Shown: positions 1-8,432, counted from the first letter of the stretch. The stretch is 64,000 nt of DNA from Nocardiopsis alborubida (GCF_012396365.1 NZ_JAAXPG010000034.1:1-64000), one strand, 5' to 3'. Translations and numbers: made by a program. Notes: generated by a model not told the origin, from the sequence alone.

Positions 1-105
1 GACCAGCTCGCCGTTTTGATGCGCGCTCGACTCAGACCCATGCAGTACCGTCCCGAGCTGCTCAAGGGGTGTCTGGCCGGAACTGGACTGTCCTTGGAGA
101 TATAA
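1..105 (+). other. partial open frame at left edge
   Basis: Frame 1 is open from the window edge to a TAA at 103-105 and ends ...YRPELLKGCLAGTGLSLEI. The YRPELLKGCL stretch recalls the N-terminus of PadR-type regulators, which would make this a truncated remnant, but only 34 residues are visible and the resemblance is weak. An internal ATG at 40 could start a 21-residue peptide. The AT-rich stretch just after it (about 107-120) may be promoter DNA for the next gene. Confidence 0.2.
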
Positions 106-166
106 CCCCACAAATTAAAAGTCAGCAGGGTCGCGCTCCTTAGCCGACACGGGACATGTCGGGGCA

Positions 167-940
167 ATGAGACTCCTGATTCACTGGAATCGGCGTTCCG
201 GGCGCTTCCGGGAGGCCGAGGAGTGGTCCCGCAGGGCCGTGGCCGCCGGGAGTATCGGTGCTATGAGAGAGCTCGGCCATGCACTCCGGATGCAGGGGAA
301 CGCCGATGAGGCGGAGGAGTGGCTGCGCAAGGCTGTCGATCATAACGACCGGTTTGCCATGAACGGTCTCTACAGCCTGCTCCGTGAGCAGGGGCGGACC
401 GAAGAGGCCCTGAGCTGGTACCGAAAATTCGCTCTCTCAGGTGACCCGCTGGCGCTCTATGGATACGGCCGCATGCTCGCCGATCAAGGGCGCCCTGATC
501 TGTCCGAGCAATGGTATCGAGAAGCCATCGATCATGGCCTAGGCTCCGCCATGGTTGACCTCGGAGGACTACTCCAGGAGCAAGGTCGTTTTGATGAAGC
601 CGAGGAATGGTTCCTGAAGGCCGCTGAGAATGGGGATGAGAATGCCGCCGCCGCGCTCGGAATCATGTTGGTGGAATGTGGCCGTCCTGTGGAGGCGGAG
701 CCCTGGCTCCGCAGGGCAGTCGCTAGCGCCGTTCCAGGTATCGAATGGCTTGCAGTAGCGCTCATGCGGCAAGGAAAGGATGAAGATGCTGCAGCCTGGA
801 TGCGCGAATGCGGTGACGAATACAAAGCGTCCTTGGTGTCTCTGATTCTCTTTGTTGAGGGAGAGGAGGCAGAAATGGCACGATGGGAGAAGATGGTGGG
901 TGAGTGGTCAGATTCTGATCCCGGATGGCAAAAATTATAA
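167..940 (+). CDS. Sel1/TPR-like repeat protein
   Basis: The 257-residue product is built almost wholly of about six repeats of roughly 36 residues. Each follows the pattern G-x-x-x-E-A-E-x-W-x-R-x-A, with examples at EAEEWLRKAV, EALSWYRKFA, EQWYREAI, EAEEWFLKAA and EAEPWLRRAV. Such Sel1/TPR solenoids are protein-protein interaction scaffolds; no signal peptide or enzymatic domain is seen. The ATG at 167 follows a weak GGGG. Codon use is less GC3-biased than in the second half of the window, which suggests acquired DNA. It overlaps the next frame by 16 nt. Its partner and role are unknown; its position just before a toxin-like gene is suggestive only. Confidence 0.75.
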   Translation: MRLLIHWNRRSGRFREAEEWSRRAVAAGSIGAMRELGHALRMQGNADEAEEWLRKAVDHNDRFAMNGLYSLLREQGRTEEALSWYRKFALSGDPLALYGYGRMLADQGRPDLSEQWYREAIDHGLGSAMVDLGGLLQEQGRFDEAEEWFLKAAENGDENAAAALGIMLVECGRPVEAEPWLRRAVASAVPGIEWLAVALMRQGKDEDAAAWMRECGDEYKASLVSLILFVEGEEAEMARWEKMVGEWSDSDPGWQKL

Positions 941-1530
941 TTTCGATGGCCTGGGGCTCGAATTCTTCCGGGTGCACCACAAAGCTCCAGGCTGGGCAGC
1001 ACTCGTGGTTGCGGCCACGGCTTCAGTTGCACTTCGAGCCCAGGCTATGTGGCGCGTTCACTTCGCTGGCGGTAGCGGCCGAGGGCTACTACGCGGAGAT
1101 CAACGGGGTCGAGTACCGGTCATCGCAGGAGCGTTCTCAGGCATGGGCGGCCTGTGGGGTGCAGGGCGACAACCACAAGCTTGTCCGTAATTTCACTAAA
1201 AACGGTGGCCCCTCCGGGCGAAGCGCTTATCTCAAGTGCGGGTCGTCGGGTTGGGGTTATCGACACATTCAGGACAGGCATATGGGTGACTGGGGCAACA
1301 TCGCCGTTCAGATAGGCGATAACTGGAGGCCGTTCGCTGATTTCGCGATCGAGCAGATTCTGATCGCGCCTGAATCAGCTGCCTACAAGTCCGGGAACGA
1401 CACCTATGCTTTCACGGCGCCAGTGCAGATCCGAGACAGTGACGGAAACGTTGTCAGTACTTACCGGCCTTTGGTCTCCGTTGCCGACGAGTCACGCAAC
1501 ATCATCACTGCCTACCCCCGGCGCGGGTAG
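925..1530 (+). CDS. putative orphan BECR-type toxin module
   Basis: The C-terminal 110 residues look like the catalytic domain of a polymorphic toxin. They contain an H-x-x-x-R-H motif (GWGYRHIQDRHMGDW), then DTYAFTAPVQIRDSDG, then a terminal NIITAYPRRG strand, an order typical of Barnase/EndoU/ColicinD/RelE-fold RNases. The first 50 or so residues are low-quality sequence with no convincing signal peptide or trafficking domain, so the gene may be a detached toxin tip or truncated at its 5' end. The region from about GYYAEINGVEYRS onward looks like real protein. The ATG at 925 sits inside the end of the Sel1 gene; ATG 946 is an alternative. A short frame with a good ribosome site follows after 14 nt. 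Family membership is inferred from motifs only. Confidence 0.55.
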   Translation: MAKIIISMAWGSNSSGCTTKLQAGQHSWLRPRLQLHFEPRLCGAFTSLAVAAEGYYAEINGVEYRSSQERSQAWAACGVQGDNHKLVRNFTKNGGPSGRSAYLKCGSSGWGYRHIQDRHMGDWGNIAVQIGDNWRPFADFAIEQILIAPESAAYKSGNDTYAFTAPVQIRDSDGNVVSTYRPLVSVADESRNIITAYPRRG

Positions 1531-1544
1531 GCGCTGGAGGGCTC

Positions 1545-1724
1545 ATGGACGACACATACCTGTTCACCGAACTCGTGCACCGTCTCAACCTGGATGACGG
1601 CTCAGCCGACGAGGCCACCCGCCGGAGAGGTGTCCTGCTTCGCCGGTGGCAGGGCCGTGACCTGAACCCGCCGTACATGCTGCATGTGGACCCGCCGACG
1701 CTGGGTGTCTCGTGCCGAGTGTGA
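1545..1724 (+). CDS. small ORF after toxin-like gene
   Basis: A 59-codon frame begins MDDTYLFTELVHRLNLDDGS and ends with CRV. Its ATG is preceded by GGAGG at 1536-1540 with ideal spacing, and it starts 14 nt after the stop of the toxin-like gene. The position and acidic N-terminus are what one expects of an immunity protein, but 59 residues is short and no family is recognised, so it could be a truncated immunity gene or an unrelated small protein. A perfect hairpin follows 17 nt after the stop. Confidence 0.45.
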   Translation: MDDTYLFTELVHRLNLDDGSADEATRRRGVLLRRWQGRDLNPPYMLHVDPPTLGVSCRV

Positions 1725-1741
1725 TGGAGGCTCTCGCGTGT

Positions 1742-1760
1742 GCCGGGATCGCCTCCCGGC
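1742..1760. terminator. 7-bp hairpin after small ORF
   Basis: GCCGGGA and TCCCGGC form perfect 7-bp arms around a 5-nt loop. There is no U-tract, which is usual for actinomycete terminators. It lies between the plus-strand toxin locus and the convergent acetyltransferase gene and could serve both. Confidence 0.5.
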
Positions 1761-1807
1761 ACTCGGCCTGTGACCTGCACTTGGGGTAGGGACCTACGGC
1801 TTATGCG

Positions 1808-2353
1808 TTATCGGGTTCGCGGTGTCCACTCGTTGTCCAGGATCGAGTGGACGATGGAGTCGCGCCAGGCGTCCCGGGTCCACAGGTGCCGCCGGATCCG
1901 GCCCTCCGCCACCATCCCGGCCCGGAGCATGACGCGCTCGGAGGCCTGGTTCTCCGGAGAGCGGGCGCCCCATATCCGCTTGAGCCCCAGTTCGTCGAAG
2001 CCGAGCCGGAGCAGGAGCTGGACGAGTTCACTACCGAACCCCCGCCCCCACAGGTCCGGCCGCAGGGCGAAACCGATCTGCGCGCTGTGGGGGCGCTCGT
2101 CCACGGCCAAGCGCGCGGCGCCGACAAGCTCCTCCTGCCGTGCGACAGCGAGCATGTAGACGCCCCTGCCCTCCTGCTCGGCGTCGGTGAGCGCGGCCTC
2201 CACGATGGCCGCGCACTGCTGCCTGGTGCGCGGTGTGAAGGACAGGTGCCTCACCGCCTCCGCGTCTCCGTAGACCCGGAGCAGGTCCTCGACGTCGGTG
2301 GGGCGCAGTTCCCGAAGGCTGAGCCTGGCGCTGGAGAGTTCGACTGGGTGCAT
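1808..2353 (-). CDS. GNAT family N-acetyltransferase (RimJ/RimL-like)
   Basis: The 181-residue product has the RimJ/RimL-type GNAT layout. The N-terminal strand is LSSARLSLRELRPTDVEDL, the middle contains IGFALRPDLWGRGFGSELV (the acetyl-CoA pyrophosphate loop, RGFGSE), and the C-terminal half has the NQASERVMLRAGMVAEGRIR signature. Proteins of this kind acetylate protein N-termini, ribosomal proteins or small amines with acetyl-CoA in the cytoplasm; the substrate here cannot be told. It lies 10 nt downstream of the XRE regulator on the same strand, so the two are probably co-transcribed. Confidence 0.85.
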   Translation of the reverse strand: MHPVELSSARLSLRELRPTDVEDLLRVYGDAEAVRHLSFTPRTRQQCAAIVEAALTDAEQEGRGVYMLAVARQEELVGAARLAVDERPHSAQIGFALRPDLWGRGFGSELVQLLLRLGFDELGLKRIWGARSPENQASERVMLRAGMVAEGRIRRHLWTRDAWRDSIVHSILDNEWTPRTR

Positions 2354-2363
2354 GTCCGGCAGG

Positions 2364-3848
2364 TTAGCGGCCCGAGGTCAGCGCCGAGGCGGGAGTGCGG
2401 CTGTAGGCCTCGATCTCCTGGCGGAGCCGGGCTACGGCTTTGCTTCCGGTGTAGTCCGGGCCGCGTAGGGCGCCGTGTACGCGCATGACGCTGTTCACCA
2501 CGCCGGACACCCGCTTCGTGGCTGGTAGGCCCAGGACCGGTTCAAGGGCCTGCGCGGCACCCTCGATCTCTCCCAGGCAGACCCGGGCGTAGCCGAGGTC
2601 GGCGCGTGCTCCGGCCTCGTCCTGGTAGGCCCAGTCGTCGGACCCTTGCGCGGCGGCGGTCTCGTAGAGACCCACGGCCTCCTGCGCGACCTGCTGGGCC
2701 TGTTCCTCACGTCCAGGAATCCAGATCTGCGTCTCGGCTCCGTAGTAGAACTGGCGGCAGTGCGCGAAGCGCATCAGGCCGCCGAGCTCGTCCAGGTCGT
2801 CGCCGCGCAGTCCTTCGCGCAGGGCCGTGGCCGCCTGGAGGTCGTCGAGCGCGCGTTCCGCGCTGCCCAGCGAGGCCCACGTGCGGGCGCTTTGGGACAT
2901 CAGCCAGATGGCGGCCGTGCCGGTGCGCTCGGTGGCCAGATCGCGAGCCAGTTCCGCGTACCGGGCGGCTTCGGTAGGCCACCCCGCCCAGTAGGCCATC
3001 AGGCTCTGCTGGGCTCGAACCCGGACGCGCAGCCCGTCGTGATCTGCGTTGTCGGCGCAGATGAAGGCGGTCCGGGCCTGCTTCATCGCGGCGTGCGGAT
3101 CACCGAGGTCATGACTGGCCTTGGCGAGCATGATGCTCAACAGGCCGCTCAGGAGATACAGGTCCCTGGTCTGGTTGGGACGCTGCCGCCCCTCCAACAA
3201 CATGAACGCCACGTCCTGGGCCTCGACCAGGTCTCCCAGAACCTCGTGGAGGGGAGCACGGGGATAGGCCTTCGCCAGCCTGGACACCTCCGCGAAGAGC
3301 TCCTGAATGGTCTCCACCCCCACGTTCGTCCCCTCCGCCATCGCTCCGAACCTCATCGCGCGTTTCGCGGCCATCTCGATCTGCCTTTCTGGCGGTAGCG
3401 TTCTGGTTTCTTCGTTGACGGAGAAATATGCCTGTTCCGTGCTTGTCTGGGTTGCTCCAGTGGGAGTGAGCTGGTTTCCGATCCTTTTGAGGACATTGCG
3501 CTCGTGCTCGCTCAGCTTGTCGAACCCCTCGGGAGACAGCAGTCTCCGTGGGGAGGTGCCGTAGAGCGTCGCCAGAGCGACGACCTGTGTCGCCTGTGGT
3601 GCCCGCCCGCCCACCTCGGGCCAGAGCTCCAGGCGGCTGAGTCCCGCCTGGTCCAGCGGCAACCCGCCAGCGGAACCGCGATACCGCTCGGTCGCCTCGG
3701 CCTGGCTCCACCCGCGCATGTGGCGATAAGCGGCCAAAGGCGAGCACCCGCAGCGGATACGGATCTCGTCGGCGATCTCATCGTTCGTGCGATCCTGCTC
3801 GCGCATTTGCTCGCGCAGTTTCCGGAGCTGGGCTTTCGTCCACTTCAT
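2364..3848 (-). CDS. XRE-family regulator with C-terminal TPR region
   Basis: The 494-residue product starts MKWTKAQLRKLREQMREQDR. A helix-turn-helix at about residues 20-90 (DEIADEIRIRCGCSPLAAYR, then GLSRLELWP and ATLYGTSPRRLL) is followed by a long alpha-helical region with repeated A-R-A-L-E type helices consistent with TPRs. This architecture is common in streptomycete-type regulators found beside RsbW-like kinases. It is divergent from the ATPase gene at 4107 with 258 nt between, and probably in an operon with the acetyltransferase downstream. The signal it senses is unknown. Confidence 0.8.
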   Translation of the reverse strand: MKWTKAQLRKLREQMREQDRTNDEIADEIRIRCGCSPLAAYRHMRGWSQAEATERYRGSAGGLPLDQAGLSRLELWPEVGGRAPQATQVVALATLYGTSPRRLLSPEGFDKLSEHERNVLKRIGNQLTPTGATQTSTEQAYFSVNEETRTLPPERQIEMAAKRAMRFGAMAEGTNVGVETIQELFAEVSRLAKAYPRAPLHEVLGDLVEAQDVAFMLLEGRQRPNQTRDLYLLSGLLSIMLAKASHDLGDPHAAMKQARTAFICADNADHDGLRVRVRAQQSLMAYWAGWPTEAARYAELARDLATERTGTAAIWLMSQSARTWASLGSAERALDDLQAATALREGLRGDDLDELGGLMRFAHCRQFYYGAETQIWIPGREEQAQQVAQEAVGLYETAAAQGSDDWAYQDEAGARADLGYARVCLGEIEGAAQALEPVLGLPATKRVSGVVNSVMRVHGALRGPDYTGSKAVARLRQEIEAYSRTPASALTSGR

Positions 3849-4106
3849 GCAGCTCTCCTCAGGCTTCGGTATCCAGATTGCCCGAAACCGCTAAGCCTGC
3901 AACCGGCACTTCGTCGCGCGCACTCACCGGTCTGACATGGAAACGCGCTTCCCATCGGGAAAACGCCAGTTCAGGGGCGTCGCGGGTGGCATAGAAACCA
4001 TGTCCGTACACCCCGTGACCTGTGGTTGCTCTCAGTGTTCGATGGGAGGTGCAGGCAGGGAACACCCCAGGACTCGTGCGGTACGGGTCAGAAGATCGAG
4101 GCGCGG

Positions 4107-4646
4107 ATGACGACCGCAACACGGATGAAAACCATGAACGCACCCATACAGGACGGCTGCGCGGATGCCGAGGTGACACCGGCGCTGCCCCACCGGGTGC
4201 CCGGGTACTCCACGATGCCCCGACTGGGCGGAGCCCACCGCCGTCACGCCGCCAGATTCGGGCACACACCGCCGCAGGTCCGTGAGGCCCGCCGCTGGGC
4301 GAGGACGGTCACCGGTCTCTCGCAGGAGGAAGCCGACGTCATCGAACTGGTGCTCTCCGAACTGGTGACCAACGCTCTGAGGCACACGGCATCGGGCCAG
4401 AACGGCCACTTCACGGTCACGATCGCCTACCTCGACACCGATGTGATCCGCCTCGCCGTCGAGGACGCCGGCCCCCGGCATGGTGCGGTCCCTTCCATTC
4501 CCCGCGTGCGGCCGATGGACCCCGGCCTGGAGAACGGGCGTGGCCTCGCCTTGGTGGAGCGACTCAGCCGCCGCTGGGGATTCCTGGGCGTCCAGGGGAC
4601 ACCCCTCACGGTGTGGGCCGCCATCTCGCGATCGGCGCTGCGGTGA
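4107..4646 (+). CDS. anti-sigma-type HATPase (RsbW-like)
   Basis: The product of about 179 residues has a GHKL ATP-binding domain without a histidine phosphoacceptor. The N box is ELVTNALRHT, the G1-like motif is AVEDAGP and the G2 motif is GRGLALVERLS. This is the HATPase_c_2 family of serine/threonine anti-sigma kinases typical of actinomycete regulatory clusters. ATG 4107 was chosen because the protein-like sequence begins there; ATGs at 4125 and 4134 are also in frame. It faces the XRE regulator across a 258-nt intergenic region. The target sigma or anti-anti-sigma factor is not in the window. Confidence 0.8.
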   Translation: MTTATRMKTMNAPIQDGCADAEVTPALPHRVPGYSTMPRLGGAHRRHAARFGHTPPQVREARRWARTVTGLSQEEADVIELVLSELVTNALRHTASGQNGHFTVTIAYLDTDVIRLAVEDAGPRHGAVPSIPRVRPMDPGLENGRGLALVERLSRRWGFLGVQGTPLTVWAAISRSALR

Positions 4647-4785
4647 GAGCGACAAGCGGTGGGCCGAACACCTGCCGGTGACAACAAAACACCCCCTGCC
4701 CCACAGCTCTGGACGGCGGCCCTGGTACGGCCGCGGCCCAGTCCAACACCCCTTCCACAAAGAACCCTGAGAGAGGAACCACTCC

Positions 4786-5529
4786 ATGTCCGTCAAGCTG
4801 GCCCCGACGAGCCTGAGCATCCCCGGCCACAACTTCGACCCCCGCTGGAACCGCGTCGCGGGAATGTCGGTCGAGGACGACACGGTCACCATCGACCCCG
4901 AGGCGTACTTCTTCCGCCTGGAGTCCGACACCTGGACCGTCATCGACTGGGACAAGGTCGCCGCCGAACTCCTTCCCGTCGAGGAGACCTCGGAGTCGGC
5001 CATCGAACAGATCGCCCTGGACTACATCGCCCGCAACTCCCGCACCACCCACGATCCGGCCGAGGTCCTGCACATCGCCTGGCAGGTCTACAGCCACCTC
5101 TTCCGCGAGGAACACCTGACCTCGCTGGGCATCGACGGGGTCACCGCGGACCACCTGCGGATGCTCGCGGAGGTCTCCACCTTCACCGCCCTGAACAAGG
5201 TCGAGGACGACGGCCACATCAGTGTCGTCGGCCCCACCTGGTTCTTCGCCGACACCGCACAGGTCGTCTACGACCTGGACGAGCCCACCACCGAGCTCCT
5301 GGACGAGGTCTTCCACGGCGCCTGGTTCAACGAGTACCGGCGCATCGAGGGAGTCAAGGCCCACGCCGCCCTGGGTGGGCGCCTGGTGCACGGTTGCCAG
5401 TCTGCCCCCGACCGCAGGGGCGGAGTCGTGGCCCCCTACGGCACTGACATGAAGCGCTTCCGCGACGAGCTGGACGCCTTCCGGGACACCTGGCTCACCA
5501 CGGTCCGCTCCTACAGCGAACGCCCCTGA
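4786..5529 (+). CDS. conserved-looking protein of unknown function
   Basis: This 247-residue soluble, acidic protein has no family I recognise. It starts MSVKLAPTSLSIPGHNFDPR after a good GAGAGGAA ribosome site. It has the codon bias of a real gene, no signal peptide and no membrane segment. Notable stretches are FFRLESDTWTVIDWDKV and a C-terminal helix FRDELDAFRDTWLTTVRSYS. It lies between the RsbW-like gene and a kinase gene, and a perfect hairpin after its stop suggests its transcript ends there or is attenuated. Confidence 0.6.
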   Translation: MSVKLAPTSLSIPGHNFDPRWNRVAGMSVEDDTVTIDPEAYFFRLESDTWTVIDWDKVAAELLPVEETSESAIEQIALDYIARNSRTTHDPAEVLHIAWQVYSHLFREEHLTSLGIDGVTADHLRMLAEVSTFTALNKVEDDGHISVVGPTWFFADTAQVVYDLDEPTTELLDEVFHGAWFNEYRRIEGVKAHAALGGRLVHGCQSAPDRRGGVVAPYGTDMKRFRDELDAFRDTWLTTVRSYSERP

Positions 5530-5544
5530 CCCTCCCCGACTCCC

Positions 5545-5576
5545 AGGGGCTCTCCGTCCGTTCACGGAGAGCCCCT
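5545..5576. terminator. perfect 13-bp hairpin
   Basis: AGGGGCTCTCCGT at 5545-5557 and its exact complement at 5564-5576 enclose a 6-nt loop. It sits 15 nt after one stop codon and 21 nt before the next start, so it is a terminator or attenuator between the unknown gene and the kinase gene. Confidence 0.75.
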
Positions 5577-5597
5577 CCTCGACACGAGGAGCCACAC

Positions 5598-6515
5598 ATG
5601 CACCAACCCGACATCGACCGGATGCGCGACGAGGTACTCGCCGCCGCCGACATGGTCGACAAACTCGCCGAAGCCAAGCCGCTGCACAGCTGGGAACTCT
5701 CACACGTGGAGCGCCTGACCCTGACGGACGGGTCCACCGTCGTCTTCAAGTGCGCCACCGAACCCTTCACACACGAACACGAAGCGCTCACCAGCGCCCG
5801 GCAGGCGGGCGTCAGCGTTCCCCACCTCATCGCATCCCTGCGCTCGGGCACCACCTTGGCGATGCTGATGGAGGACCTGGGCGAACCCGACCGAGAGGCC
5901 ACGGACCACGACGGCGTCGCGGCGGCGGTCCAACTCCACAGCGCGGCGGCCCCGCCCCACCTTCCACTGGCCGACAGCACATGGCTGGCCTCGCTCCCGC
6001 GCAGGGCGACGCGCACCCTGGACCTGCTGAACACCCAGGGACGCTGGTCCGACGCCGACGACATCAGGGAGACACTGAGCGACATCGATCGAGCCGCCTG
6101 CGCACGAGCCGAGGGCACCACGACCGCACCCTACGGATGGGTCCACTCGGAGTTCCATCCCGAGAGCCTGCACATCCGCGACGGACGCGTCCGTCTCTAC
6201 GACCTGGCCCGAGCCTTCCACGGTCCGGGCCTGATCGACCTCGCCTCCTGGCACGGGACAGTGGAGCCCCCCGACTCCGACCGGACCCGGGCGTTCCTGG
6301 AGTCCTACGTGGAGGCCGGAGGCAGCGCCGGAGTGCTCACCCGACGCGCAGGCCTGCCGCCACAGGACTGGGCGCTCGGCTGGCACCGGGTGTGGGCCCT
6401 GGAGTGGTTCCTCGCCCAGTCCCTGGTCTGGATCGGTGACACCGCCGCCGATCCCGCCTACACGAACGTGGTGCGGCGCCACACCCACGACGCGGCCCGT
6501 CTCCTCGATGTCTGA
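5598..6515 (+). CDS. APH-family phosphotransferase
   Basis: The 305-residue product has the aminoglycoside/choline-kinase fold. An N-terminal strand pair SHVERLTLTDGSTVVFKCAT carries the ATP-binding Lys. The catalytic loop is GWVHSEFHPESLHIRDGRVR (H-x-E-F-H-P-E-S, where the usual H-G-D-x-x-x-x-N is altered), followed by the metal-binding strand LYDLARAFHGPGLIDLAS. The usual catalytic Asp of H-G-D is replaced by Glu (HSEFHPES), which is unusual. Substrates in this family are antibiotics, choline or other small hydroxyl compounds. It is followed closely by the HAD-like gene (18 nt), suggesting co-expression. Confidence 0.7.
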   Translation: MHQPDIDRMRDEVLAAADMVDKLAEAKPLHSWELSHVERLTLTDGSTVVFKCATEPFTHEHEALTSARQAGVSVPHLIASLRSGTTLAMLMEDLGEPDREATDHDGVAAAVQLHSAAAPPHLPLADSTWLASLPRRATRTLDLLNTQGRWSDADDIRETLSDIDRAACARAEGTTTAPYGWVHSEFHPESLHIRDGRVRLYDLARAFHGPGLIDLASWHGTVEPPDSDRTRAFLESYVEAGGSAGVLTRRAGLPPQDWALGWHRVWALEWFLAQSLVWIGDTAADPAYTNVVRRHTHDAARLLDV

Positions 6516-6533
6516 GCCCTGGAGGGTGAACCC

Positions 6534-7163
6534 ATGGCAGCCGTTCCCCCGTACCTGCTGATCGACGTCGACGGAGTCCTCAACCCGTTCCCCGGCCCGG
6601 GCGGTTCCGTGCCACCGGAGTACCTTCCCCACCGTGTCGACTTCAGGGGGCACCGAGGTGTGCCGATCTGGCTCAACCCGGACCACGGTGCGACGGTCAA
6701 CGCACTGTGTTCCACCGGCCTCGTCCAACCGTGCTGGGCGACGAGCTGGGGAGCCGAGGCGAACCTTCTGATCGCGCCACGCGTGGGCATGCCCCACTTC
6801 CCGCACGTCGATCTGGGCACGCCCGACATCTCGACCCCGCACCCGCGCGGCTACCTCTGGAAACGCGACCCGGTAGTCGACTGGCTCGGGAACGCGCCCG
6901 TCGCCTGGATCGACGACGACTTCGCGCCACCGGACTACGACTGGGCCGCGGAGCGAACCCGGCGCGGCGCACCCACTCTGCTGCTCCAGCCGGACCCGTA
7001 TGCGGGGCTGGGCCGCCACCACATAGCGGCCATCCGGCTCTGGGCAGTTTCCCTCACGCAGGCCCACGACACCGCTGGGAACCACCATGAGCGTCCCCTT
7101 GAAGACCCACGAGACCCAGCTGCTCGAGGCACCCAGTGGAGTGCGTGTTCCGATCGACCGTGA
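6534..7163 (+). CDS. HAD-superfamily-like protein
   Basis: The N-terminus MAAVPPYLLIDVDGVLNPFP shows HAD motif I (D-V-D-G-V), and near residue 123 the sequence APVAWIDDDFAPPDYDWA gives the late acidic motif. A small HAD fold of about 180 residues is expected; the last 25 residues overlap the next gene by 77 nt and look non-conserved, so the C-terminus may be a read-on after loss of an earlier stop. Proteins like this are common unassigned phosphatase-like proteins in actinomycetes. It probably belongs to one transcript with the kinase and the following unknown gene. Confidence 0.7.
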   Translation: MAAVPPYLLIDVDGVLNPFPGPGGSVPPEYLPHRVDFRGHRGVPIWLNPDHGATVNALCSTGLVQPCWATSWGAEANLLIAPRVGMPHFPHVDLGTPDISTPHPRGYLWKRDPVVDWLGNAPVAWIDDDFAPPDYDWAAERTRRGAPTLLLQPDPYAGLGRHHIAAIRLWAVSLTQAHDTAGNHHERPLEDPRDPAARGTQWSACSDRP

Positions 7164-7572
7164 ACTCGTCCCGCTCGTCCTCCGCCTGTGGTCCCTCGGC
7201 ATGAACACCAGGGCCAGTTGCCAGAACTTCGGCGAATCCCTGAAGGGCTCGGGGCCGGGGATGCCTCCGGGAGACCCGCGGTGGAGCGCCTTCTACGCCG
7301 ACCGGGTGTGGCTCAAACTGCGACCCGCTCCCGCCGAACACCTGATCACCCTCCTCGGAGCGGATCGGGACATCTGTATCGCAATGAACGAGTGGGGAAG
7401 AGCGGAGTCCTGGCTTTGCGTACGCCCCGTCGTGCCGGACGTCTACGGCGGACCGGCACGCACCAGGGACACGCATCTCTTCTTCCCCCGGGAACACCTC
7501 GACCACGTGCTCGAGGTACTCGGCAGGCCGGAGTCTGTCCCGTTTCGGCCATATGCCGTCAGGAGTAGGTGA
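7087..7572 (+). CDS. conserved-looking protein of unknown function
   Basis: The 161-residue protein begins MSVPLKTHETQLLEAPSGVR and contains LVLRLWSLGMNTRASCQNFG, with a conserved-looking Cys, and a C-terminal HLFFPREHLDHVLEVLGRP. I do not recognise a family. There are no membrane or secretion signals. It overlaps the HAD-like gene by 77 nt in a different frame; the protein-like composition of this frame over the overlap suggests that it is the real one there. It is probably the last gene of the 5.6-7.6 kb group. Confidence 0.6.
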   Translation: MSVPLKTHETQLLEAPSGVRVPIDRELVPLVLRLWSLGMNTRASCQNFGESLKGSGPGMPPGDPRWSAFYADRVWLKLRPAPAEHLITLLGADRDICIAMNEWGRAESWLCVRPVVPDVYGGPARTRDTHLFFPREHLDHVLEVLGRPESVPFRPYAVRSR

Positions 7573-7949
7573 GCCGGGCTCCGGCTTCTGTGAATATCCG
7601 GGGCCGAATGTCCTATTTATCCGAACTATGAGCCTTGGATGGAACGGCGGGGTGCTTTTTCTGGCGCAACGGGTTGAAAAACCTCGCGAGTCCAAGTGAA
7701 CATCAACCACCCCTGGGAAGCGGTGCGCTTTTCCAGGGGCGGCTCTCTGCGTATTTTCGCGCGGTTCGGTTGGGAAGCGCAGTTTCAGAGGCGTACGCCT
7801 CCGGGGCCATTGACACCCATGCCGCAACCGCACGCGGAGGGAAAGACCGCGACCATGAGGTCGCTGGCAAGAGAAAAGGGTGCCCCGAGCCGGTGCTGAG
7901 AACACCGGTCCGGGGCGTGATTCCCACCTGACGACAGCAGGAGGAGATC
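7573..7949. other. gene-less stretch with imperfect hairpin
   Basis: No convincing gene is visible. At 7882-7916 two 14-nt arms (12 of 14 paired) with a 7-nt loop form a strong hairpin that ends 33 nt before the GTG start at 7950, so it may be a leader hairpin of that gene or a terminator of the upstream group. Confidence 0.4.
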
Positions 7950-8432
7950 GTGGAGAAGCATAGCGGGCGGCACCGCAAGCGCTGCCAGGGCTGGGCGGAG
8001 CGCCTGTGCTGGATGCTCGGAGCGCTGCTGGCGCTCGTGTTCTGCAGCCCACTCGGCCGGGGCGCGGACCCGGCGTCCCCCACCATGACGAAACCACTGC
8101 CGCCCAAAGGTGTCGGTGCAGGCCCGGCAGGCATTCCGGAGCCTTCTCGTCAGGCCTCAGATGGCCCTGAGGTTCCCCGACCTCGCCAGAGCCGTTCTGG
8201 CGGTGGCACCATCGCTGTACCCCGCCCGCGCGAGCCCCGTCCTGAGGAGCGGGGGTGGTGTGTGGACGATGACGGGGTGCGCGGGGTTCGCCCGTATGTG
8301 TTCAAGGTCCCGCAGGCGCAGGGCCACACGTGTGGCCCTGGAACAGGACAACTATCACCTGGAGCGGAGAAGAACGGAGAGTTCGCTGAGCTGGCCTCTG
8401 CGGTGCGTATCTGGCTGGATATGAGGGCTTAG
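7950..8432 (+). CDS. small exported or membrane-anchored protein, unknown
   Basis: The 160-residue frame starts at GTG 7950, preceded by a very good ribosome site (GCAGGAGGAG at 7937-7946). The N-terminus is basic (EKHSGRHRKR) followed by a hydrophobic segment at about residues 21-36 (MLGALLALVFCSPLG), giving a signal peptide or anchor. The rest is Pro/Arg/Gly-rich and disordered up to DDDGVRGVRPYVFKVPQAQG, after which the sequence loses protein character. Small actinomycete exported peptides often have a similar VRPYV segment, so a late frameshift may have altered the C-terminus. Function unknown. Confidence 0.45.
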   Translation: MEKHSGRHRKRCQGWAERLCWMLGALLALVFCSPLGRGADPASPTMTKPLPPKGVGAGPAGIPEPSRQASDGPEVPRPRQSRSGGGTIAVPRPREPRPEERGWCVDDDGVRGVRPYVFKVPQAQGHTCGPGTGQLSPGAEKNGEFAELASAVRIWLDMRA

